Source: Sedimenticola sp.
Lineage (GTDB): Bacteria > Pseudomonadota > Gammaproteobacteria > Chromatiales > Chromatiaceae
Length of the DNA stretch: 64,000 nucleotides
Direction: 5' to 3'
NCBI GenBank assembly: GCA_027068915.1
Contig: JAMOLT010000061.1
Span: 112,823 to 176,822 of the forward strand
Part shown: positions 59,152 through 64,000 of the stretch, in pieces
How the letters are laid out: each line of letters opens with the position of its first letter
How positions within the stretch are numbered: the stretch's first letter is position 1
Notes under the pieces: model-generated
Told to the model about the DNA's origin: nothing
What the model saw: only the letters and a program-made list of their open reading frames with translations
Database searches by the model: none
Translations under genes and position numbers: made by a program

Positions 59152-59799
59152 TTAGGCATCTACATGTAACCACATTTCGTCATCTTTATCGTAAACTGCT
59201 GATGCATTTTTAAATAAATCTGTTGAAATTTCCGTAAATATTTTAGGGATTTCATTCATATATTCATCAAATAATTGATCTACAATCATAATGATATTGT
59301 CATTAATTACTGAAATGTAAAAAACAGGACATAAATAATGGCATTTTATTAAAACTTTATCTCGCTCGATTGATATTGAAGGGTAGTCTCTGGAATCTTC
59401 AAGATAGGTGAATTTGAACCATTTGGTATTTTCTATATCTTTAATGAACTGTTCATCTTGATTTTTTAGATAATTACATTCTGCAGATATGGCATGTTGT
59501 AAAAATGTTAAAGGGTGGATATATATACTGTCTTTCGATGAAGTACACAATAATATATCGTCTCCTTCCCAGTCTTTTGATTTATATTCTAACGACAGAG
59601 TATATGTTACATCACTCATTGAACAGTCAATTGAGTCAGTCAGATTAAATGCAATAGAAATATCATTATCTTCTTCCGCATCTTCATGTTTAGATTCAGT
59701 TTTTTCTACTGGATGATTTTTAGCATATTCTATAATCCACTCAACATCCTTTTTAGTTTTACGCTGCTTGAGATAGTTAAGTAGTAATCTTACAAACAT
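59152..59799 (-). CDS. AT-rich hypothetical protein
   Basis: The product is 215 residues from the ATG at 59799, preceded by AAAGGAAAAACC. No domain is recognised. The N-terminus is basic (MFVRLLLNYLKQRKTKKDV); an acidic stretch (KHEDAEEDNDIS) and an alternating beta-rich body follow, with no signal peptide. Base composition is much more AT-rich than the surrounding genome, which points to recent transfer. It lies between the transposase remnant and the group II intron-like 3' end, as an orphan cargo gene. Confidence 0.7.
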   Translation of the reverse strand: MFVRLLLNYLKQRKTKKDVEWIIEYAKNHPVEKTESKHEDAEEDNDISIAFNLTDSIDCSMSDVTYTLSLEYKSKDWEGDDILLCTSSKDSIYIHPLTFLQHAISAECNYLKNQDEQFIKDIENTKWFKFTYLEDSRDYPSISIERDKVLIKCHYLCPVFYISVINDNIIMIVDQLFDEYMNEIPKIFTEISTDLFKNASAVYDKDDEMWLHVDA

Positions 59800-59809
59800 G
59801 GTTTTTCCT

Positions 59810-59892
59810 TTATTATACCTCTCGCGGTAGGAACACCCGTTACCGCCCCTCCGCATAGACCCGGTCGTGCGGTTTTCTCGCATCCGGTTCCT
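59810..59892 (-). other. Group II intron 3' end (domains V and VI) remnant
   Basis: On the minus strand, 59890-59858 reads like group II intron domain V: GAACCGGAT, GCG, a GAAAAC-type loop, CGC, ACG, CCGGGTC. A following hairpin, GCGGTA...TACCGC (59846-59824), fits domain VI. No maturase reading frame precedes it. It is therefore an intron tail left after truncation. The AT-rich gene begins directly beyond it. Confidence 0.5.
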
Positions 59893-60029
59893 CGGTTGTA
59901 CTCACTTTCACGTCGAGGCATTAGGGGGCAGGATTCCGGATCTGCTGGATGTGATTATTATATTTCATTCTCTGGCAAAACAAGCAGCCTTTCACTACGC
60001 CACACCCTAATCACATGAATCGAGACAGA

Positions 60030-60220
60030 GTGTCAGGTCTTGTTATTTGCATTCACTATCCTGCTGACGCAAGAATAGTGCAAGTGAAAATGCTCTCCTA
60101 TTGCTTTCATGCTGTAAGCCCTGATCTCGCCAGCCCATGAAGTAGCACCACGCACTCCGCTAATATTGATATCGCCAAATACGACATCATTAAAACGAAC
60201 AATATTGTTCGTGTATTCAT
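60030..60220 (-). pseudogene. Truncated alpha/beta-hydrolase (lipase-like) cassette gene
   Basis: Directly after the attC site, GAGGTGAA precedes an ATG at 60220. The frame reads MNTRTILFVLMM, a hydrophobic leader, then ECVVLLHGLARSG, the oxyanion HG motif of lipase-like hydrolases, and stops at TGA 60107. A second frame continues SMKAIGEHF, as such enzymes do, and soon ends. A frameshift and truncation have destroyed it. The rest of 59893-60354 holds nothing more. Confidence 0.5.
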
Positions 60221-60242
60221 TTCACCTCAATTTTCCAATGGG

Positions 60243-60360
60243 GCATAACGCTTAGTTCAGGGGCAGCCAAAACGGAGCGGATTTTGTACTAAAACGGAGA
60301 GATAGCGGAATGCACAAAAGCCGCGCAGTTTTGGCTGTCCGCTGGAACTTTTTGTTATAC
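60243..60360 (-). repeat. attC site 1, downstream of the short-chain dehydrogenase
   Basis: On the minus strand it begins GTATAAC and ends GTTATGC, the integron core sites, with the conserved AAC/GTT triplets. The inner arms AGTTCCAGCGGACAGCC and GGCTGCCCCTGAACT pair with bulged bases, the typical attC hairpin. It is 118 bases, like Vibrio-type attC sites. The SDR stop codon lies inside the first core site, as is usual for cassettes. Confidence 0.8.
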
Positions 60361-61164
60361 ATTATTTGCTCTTGGTGCTCCTGTACTACCAGCAAGTATG
60401 CCACCATCAATATTAAGCTCAATACCCGTTACATATTTTGATTCATCTGAAGCTAAATATAAAGCGGCATATGCAACATCCTCAGGCTGCCCCATAACAC
60501 CAAGAGGTATACCAGAAGAAATCTCTTTGATTGTAGCTTCTCTTTGCTTTCCCTCACCAAGCATAGTATCCCATATGGGCGTAAAAATTGCCCCCGGATG
60601 GATTGAGTTACACCTAATGGGATAGGATTTCTCTGCACAATACAGGGCAACTGATTTTGTATGGTTTCTTACTGCCGCCTTGCTTGAAGCATATGCTGTT
60701 GCGGCAGGTATTCCAACAATGCCTGACCTAGAAGAAATATTTACAATGCTGGCATGGTTAGATTTTTTCATTAATTGAATACCATATTTGCATCCAAGCG
60801 CAACACCATCTAAGTTTGTTTCATGTACCTTATGCCAACTTGCTAAGTCAAGATTCTCAGGATCATGAGGACCTTGAGCTTCAAGAAAACCTGTAATGCC
60901 TGCATTATTGACAACAATGTCTAGCCTACCATATTCATTTGCAATAAAGGCTGCTGCTCGCTCCCAATCTTCTTCAAGTGAAACATCAAGATGTATATAC
61001 TTAGAGTCTGTACTGATTTCATTGGCTGCTGCTTCACCAATGTCATCAATAATATCGGATAAAATTACCTGTGCGCCTTCGGCAAAAAATAATTCAGATA
61101 TTGCTTGCCCGATTCCTCTAGCTGCACCGGTGATTAATGCAATTTTACCTTCTAGTCTAGACAT
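60355..61164 (-). CDS. Short-chain dehydrogenase/reductase, gene cassette
   Basis: The product is 269 residues from the ATG at 61164, with AGGAAAA upstream. The Rossmann motif is TGAARGIGQA, NNAG is present (VVNNAGITGF), and the catalytic Ser-Tyr-Lys is in NISSRSG and YASSKAAV. It is a classical NAD(P)-dependent oxidoreductase of unknown substrate. It is bounded by attC sites on both sides and starts about 15 bases after the upstream one, so it is a single-gene integron cassette. AT-rich composition supports transfer. Confidence 0.92.
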   Translation of the reverse strand: MSRLEGKIALITGAARGIGQAISELFFAEGAQVILSDIIDDIGEAAANEISTDSKYIHLDVSLEEDWERAAAFIANEYGRLDIVVNNAGITGFLEAQGPHDPENLDLASWHKVHETNLDGVALGCKYGIQLMKKSNHASIVNISSRSGIVGIPAATAYASSKAAVRNHTKSVALYCAEKSYPIRCNSIHPGAIFTPIWDTMLGEGKQREATIKEISSGIPLGVMGQPEDVAYAALYLASDESKYVTGIELNIDGGILAGSTGAPRANNV

Positions 61165-61179
61165 GAGTTTTCCTACTGT

Positions 61180-61274
61180 GTACAACGTCGCACATCAGCT
61201 GTTACAAAAAGTGGCGTGGCTTTTGCGTAAGCAAAAATGGCATGCCACTTTTTACAATCCGCTGCATGTTCATT
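61180..61274 (-). repeat. attC site 2, between the toxin-antitoxin cassette and SDR
   Basis: A strong hairpin (AAAAAGTGGCGTGGC against its complement, with inner TTTTGC and GCAAAA) ends on the minus strand in GTTGTAC (61186-61180), a core-site match in the GTT triplet. The outer end, with AAC at 61268-61270, abuts the truncated IS110 fragment. The position, just upstream of the SDR start, is as expected for the attC of the preceding cassette. Confidence 0.65.
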
Positions 61275-61753
61275 TATAGATAGACCGTCCTGCTTGTTCA
61301 TCGCTTTTGTCCTAAGCTGTTCGAGTGGGACAGGCACCCGCCGGGGACGACTATGCATGCGACAAGCATTCGATGCTCACTAACATACTGCCGCCCCGGC
61401 AGGTGTCATCAGTTTCGATAACGAACACTCAGGGAATGCCGCCAACGCCTTCCTATAATGCCTTCGCAGAAACCGATTGCCTGACCCTTATTCAACTCTA
61501 GCAGATCAGGAGGCACAACATGAACCCCTTCTCTGAATATGCCGCCATCATTGGCATCGACTGGGCCGATCGCAAGCATGATCTTTGTCTGAAAACCTTT
61601 GGCTCTGATACGTTGGAATATTCCATCCTTGAGCACAAACCCGAGGCCATTGATGACTAGCCCCAGGGTTTGCGAGTACGCTTTAACGGAAAGCCCATGG
61701 CCATCTGTATCGAGTCCCGCAATTGCAAAATGCAAGACCTGACCCTGTCATGC
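61272..61753 (+). mobile_element. Truncated IS110-family element, copy 1
   Basis: A 482-base fragment matching copy 2 at 62516-62996. It has about 248 bases of 5' DNA, AGGAGG, then an ATG at 61520 opening MNPFSEYAAIIGIDWADRKHD, the start of an IS110-family DEDD transposase. Codon 47, normally tryptophan in this stretch, is TAG (61658-61660). The reading continues QGLRVRFNGKPM for about 30 codons, then ends. The left edge abuts attC site 2 and the right edge abuts the antitoxin gene. Confidence 0.8.
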
Positions 61754-61768
61754 TTTTGCTTTATGTTT

Positions 61769-62056
61769 TTATTCTTTTATGGACTCTACAATAGCTTTTG
61801 GATTATGTTGGACAACCTTGAGTAATACCCTTGCCGGCCCCCTCGGGGTGCGAAGGCCTTGCTCCCAATGACGTAATGTGCCAATCGAAATCCCAAAGGT
61901 AGCACAGAATTTTTGTTGGCTCATGCCGGTTTTTTCCCGAATTGCCTTTACATCAATAAGTTCCGGTTTGTGCTCAACGAGCTTTGTTTTCTCCCCTTTG
62001 GCGTGCTGTATTGCATCTGCCAGGCCATCAGATATTTCAGTGAATGCATTTCCCAT
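61769..62056 (-). CDS. HTH antitoxin, HigA/NadS-like
   Basis: The product is 95 residues. A helix-turn-helix of the XRE type spans about residues 53-80 (SQQKFCATFGISIGTLRHWEQG). The N-terminal part contacts the toxin in relatives. It follows the toxin with a 20-base overlap, the toxin-first order of HigBA-type modules. It would bind the operator at 62403-62417. Confidence 0.88.
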   Translation of the reverse strand: MGNAFTEISDGLADAIQHAKGEKTKLVEHKPELIDVKAIREKTGMSQQKFCATFGISIGTLRHWEQGLRTPRGPARVLLKVVQHNPKAIVESIKE

Positions 62057-62390
62057 TTCTTTGACTCCAGTAACTTACCAGCTCTTTAATCAACTTTGAC
62101 AACAGTTTCTTTTCCTCAGCAGAGATATTTGCTTTCTCATTTTTGCCAAAAGCAGCTAACAAATAGAGTGGCATTTTTTCGCTATGAAAATAGTAGATAA
62201 TCCGAACGCCTCCACTTTTGCCTTTTGAGCCTCTCGCCCACCTAAGCTTTCTGATACCTCCCGTTCCCTGAATAAGATCTCCGGCTGACGGATGTTCTGA
62301 TAAATAAGCTATCAGATCGTATTTTTCGTCGTCAGACAGTAACTTATTGATCTTTCGTTGAAATGGCTCAGTTTCAGCGACAGTTATCAT
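62037..62390 (-). CDS. RelE/HigB-like toxin
   Basis: The product is 117 residues with the RelE/HigB2-type fold: GIRKLRWARG, GGVRIIYYFH, and AAFGKNEKANIS near the end. Such toxins are ribosome-dependent mRNA interferases. Toxin and antitoxin form a cassette on the minus strand with an attC site on each side. The start is the ATG at 62390, followed by MITVAETEPFQRKI. Confidence 0.88.
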   Translation of the reverse strand: MITVAETEPFQRKINKLLSDDEKYDLIAYLSEHPSAGDLIQGTGGIRKLRWARGSKGKSGGVRIIYYFHSEKMPLYLLAAFGKNEKANISAEEKKLLSKLIKELVSYWSQRNGKCIH

Positions 62391-62402
62391 ACATTAATGA
62401 TA

Positions 62403-62417
62403 TACTCCATTGGAGTA
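62403..62417. promoter_or_regulatory. Operator palindrome of the toxin-antitoxin pair
   Basis: TACTCC-ATT-GGAGTA is a perfect inverted repeat 12 bases upstream of the toxin start. This is the usual position for autorepression by the HTH antitoxin. Confidence 0.6.
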
Positions 62418-62452
62418 CAACTCAAGGGTGCTCTAATGACCTGATTTAATAA

Positions 62453-62517
62453 ACATAACGACCAAGCTCACCAGCCTGAACGTAGCGGACGCGCAGAGAG
62501 GGTCTGGTGAAGCGTAT
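62453..62517 (-). repeat. attC site 3, upstream of the toxin-antitoxin cassette
   Basis: On the minus strand it ends in GTTATGT (62459-62453), a core-site match, with arms CTTCACCAG and CTGGTGAG flanking a GC-rich centre. The opposite outer core is missing: the sequence changes to the IS110 fragment after GAAGCG (62514). The size fits a short attC. It would be the recombination site of the HNH cassette. Confidence 0.55.
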
Positions 62518-62996
62518 TTATAGATAGTCCGTCCTGCCTGTTCATCGCTTTTGTCCTAAGCTGTTCATGTGGGACAGGCACCCGCCGGGGACGACTATGG
62601 AGCGCCAGGCATCTGATGCTTTCTAACATACTGCCGCCCCGGCAGGTGTCATCGGTTTCGATAACGAACACTCAGGGAATGCCGCCAACGCCTTCCTATA
62701 ATGCCTTCGCAGAAACCGATTGCCTGACCCTTATTCAACTCTAGCAGATCAGGAGGCACAACATGAACCCCTTCTCTGAATATGCCGCCATCATTGGCAT
62801 CGACTGGGCGGATCGCAAGCATGATCTTTGCCTGAAAATCTTTGGCTCTGATGCGTTGGAATATTCCATCCTTGAGCACAAACCCGAGGCCATTGATGAC
62901 TAAGCCCAGGGTTTGCGAGTACGCTTTAACGGAAAGCCCATGGCCATCTGTATCGAGTCCCGCAATTGCAAAATTCAAGACCTGACTCTGTCATGC
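62516..62996 (+). mobile_element. Truncated IS110-family element, copy 2
   Basis: It matches copy 1 except for a diverged patch of about 25 bases near 62595-62625 and scattered changes. The ATG is at 62763. The same codon 47 is a stop here too, but TAA (62901-62903) instead of TAG. The 3' edge is the same (CTGTCATGC). The left edge abuts attC site 3. Confidence 0.8.
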
Positions 62997-63014
62997 TCTG
63001 TCATGCTTTTTCTT

Positions 63015-63065
63015 GTCACAAACGAACTTTTCCTTGCATCGCGGGGCGAACCATATATGACCCTG
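63015..63065. repeat. Left 51-bp inverted repeat flanking the HNH gene
   Basis: The sequence beginning GTCACAAACGAACTTTTCC is the exact reverse complement of 63873-63923 over all 51 bases. It lies 11 bases from the HNH stop codon. Confidence 0.9.
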
Positions 63066-63076
63066 TCATGTTTGTG

Positions 63077-63835
63077 TTAGCTATTTTTCATTACTTTTTT
63101 AAGCTCTCCAATCCTTAATGGTGGCTTCTTACGATGAAGCATTGCATGACAATTAGGACATACTGGCCTTAAATCAGCGATTGGATCAAGATGGTATTCT
63201 TGACCAATTTCCGCCAGTTGTTTTAAATGGTGAACATGGATAAACCCTTCTCCAAGCTCCCCGAAAGTCTTACCAAAATTAAAGCCACAAACAGCACAGT
63301 CATAACCATAATGCTGCACGCATTTTTTTCTGGCGTACGGATTACGTTCATAAGTATTGACCGATATTTTCTTTGTTGAGCCTTCGATATACTTCTCAGG
63401 CTCTGACACTTCCTCAGCCAATACTTCTGGCCGTTCTTCTGACGATTTTGTAAATTGCCATGTTATTTGGACTGGCGTTTCATCACGTATAGATTTGACA
63501 CTACCCAAACCAGCAAATATGAATGGACTCCTTGACTCCTCCCTATAAAATATATAAACGTTCCCGTCAGGATTAATTAAACTCTCAATACTTGGTTGCC
63601 CTATTCTTGAATTTGTTCTTCCATACCAATGCAGATCATCGCCTATAAAACGATTTTCATAATCATGCCCCGTTCTTCCTGGTGTACCTACATTTGTAAA
63701 AATGAACCAATCATCACCGTACTTTGTGTACCCAGTATCCCAGTTTCCTCTCTGCTTATCTATTGGGACGGAGCAAATACGATAAATATCGTTTTTCGTA
63801 TACTCCTCACCGACTTTAAATGGATACTTAGGCAT
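63077..63835 (-). CDS. HNH endonuclease with N-terminal sensor-like domain
   Basis: The product is 252 residues from the ATG at 63835 (AAAGGAAATAG upstream). Residues 1 to about 130 resemble the DUF3427-type domain found in restriction and repair nucleases (FKVGEEYTKNDIYRI, WDTGYTKY). The C-terminal HNH nuclease has CAVC, HVHHLKQL and CPNCHAMLH, with zinc-ligand cysteines and catalytic histidines intact. It looks active. Modification-dependent restriction or phage defence is possible. It is enclosed by a perfect 51-bp inverted repeat and appears to be a cargo gene of the cassette array. Confidence 0.88.
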   Translation of the reverse strand: MPKYPFKVGEEYTKNDIYRICSVPIDKQRGNWDTGYTKYGDDWFIFTNVGTPGRTGHDYENRFIGDDLHWYGRTNSRIGQPSIESLINPDGNVYIFYREESRSPFIFAGLGSVKSIRDETPVQITWQFTKSSEERPEVLAEEVSEPEKYIEGSTKKISVNTYERNPYARKKCVQHYGYDCAVCGFNFGKTFGELGEGFIHVHHLKQLAEIGQEYHLDPIADLRPVCPNCHAMLHRKKPPLRIGELKKVMKNS

Positions 63836-63872
63836 TCTATTTCCTTTTTTACAACTAAAGCAGATCAGAGAT

Positions 63873-63923
63873 CAGGGTCATATATGGTTCGCCCCGCGAT
63901 GCAAGGAAAAGTTCGTTTGTGAC
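63873..63923. repeat. Right 51-bp inverted repeat flanking the HNH gene
   Basis: Exact reverse complement of 63015-63065. It starts 37 bases upstream of the HNH start codon, so it could also carry the promoter. The remaining 77 bases to the window end hold only a small hairpin (GAGGCA...TGCCTC). Confidence 0.9.
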
Positions 63924-64000
63924 AGGAAGAATATTGCATCCATATATCCGGCCTTTGGGATGAGGCAACTTTACTGCCTCTGGCCCTGATGGAATCCGCG

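Overview
The window looks like a chromosomal segment of a chemolithoautotrophic, sulfur-oxidising gammaproteobacterium of the Thiolapillus/Chromatiales kind. This is inferred from gene content: a form I RuBisCO operon with cbbQ and cbbO, a sulfur-globule-type protein, a complete cbb3 oxidase locus under FNR-type control, and gammaproteobacterial housekeeping blocks (dnaX-ybaB-recR, pyrG-kdsA-eno-ftsB-ispD, secDF-yajC, parC/parE).

Layout. 0.25-5.3 kb: one giant secreted protein built from 14 tandem repeats of about 110 residues. 5.3-16.7 kb, minus strand: HIT protein, recR, ybaB, dnaX with a programmed frameshift signal, the SRP RNA gene ffs, a patatin-like protein, a two-subunit pyruvate carboxylase, a YqhA protein, a Ca/Na exchanger, purK and purE. 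16.1-17.5 kb: a carboxymuconolactone-decarboxylase-like protein and a TetR regulator that share an operator motif. 18-26 kb: a CbbR-like regulator and TatD on the plus strand face the cbb operon (cbbL-cbbS-orf103-cbbQ-cbbO-orf117 and a collapsed cbbY) on the minus strand. 26.1-30.9 kb: ispD, ftsB, eno, kdsA, pyrG. 31.2-42.2 kb, plus strand: sulfur-globule protein, two FNR-family regulators, ccoNOQP, a 38-residue CcoM-like membrane peptide, and ccoGHIS. 42.2-46.7 kb: recQ, two unknown genes and a sulfide:quinone-reductase-like flavoprotein. 46.9-49 kb: a solitary HerA-type ATPase followed by two long palindromic elements. 49-58.6 kb, minus strand: secF, secD, yajC, parC, a DUF302 protein, a diheme cytochrome c-DUF302 fusion, parE and a CNP1-like protein.

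58.6-64 kb is accessory DNA. It holds remnants of a toxin-antitoxin pair and of a transposase, an AT-rich orphan gene, what looks like the 3' end of a group II intron, and then an integron-like gene-cassette array without a visible integrase. At least three attC-like sites separate a broken lipase-like gene, a short-chain dehydrogenase, a HigBA-type toxin-antitoxin pair and an HNH nuclease. Two matching truncated IS110-family fragments each sit against the outer edge of an attC site. The HNH gene is enclosed by a perfect 51-bp inverted repeat.

How the parts fit: the cbb operon fixes CO2; pyruvate carboxylase replenishes oxaloacetate; the cbb3 oxidase, its assembly factors and the FNR pair support low-oxygen respiration; the sulfur-globule protein and the SQR-like enzyme suggest that reduced sulfur is the electron donor. 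The strongest leads are the cassette array with its IS110/attC junctions and the inverted-repeat-flanked nuclease, the cbbY remnant, the dnaX frameshift site, the redox genes lodged between parC and parE, and the small CcoM-like gene.
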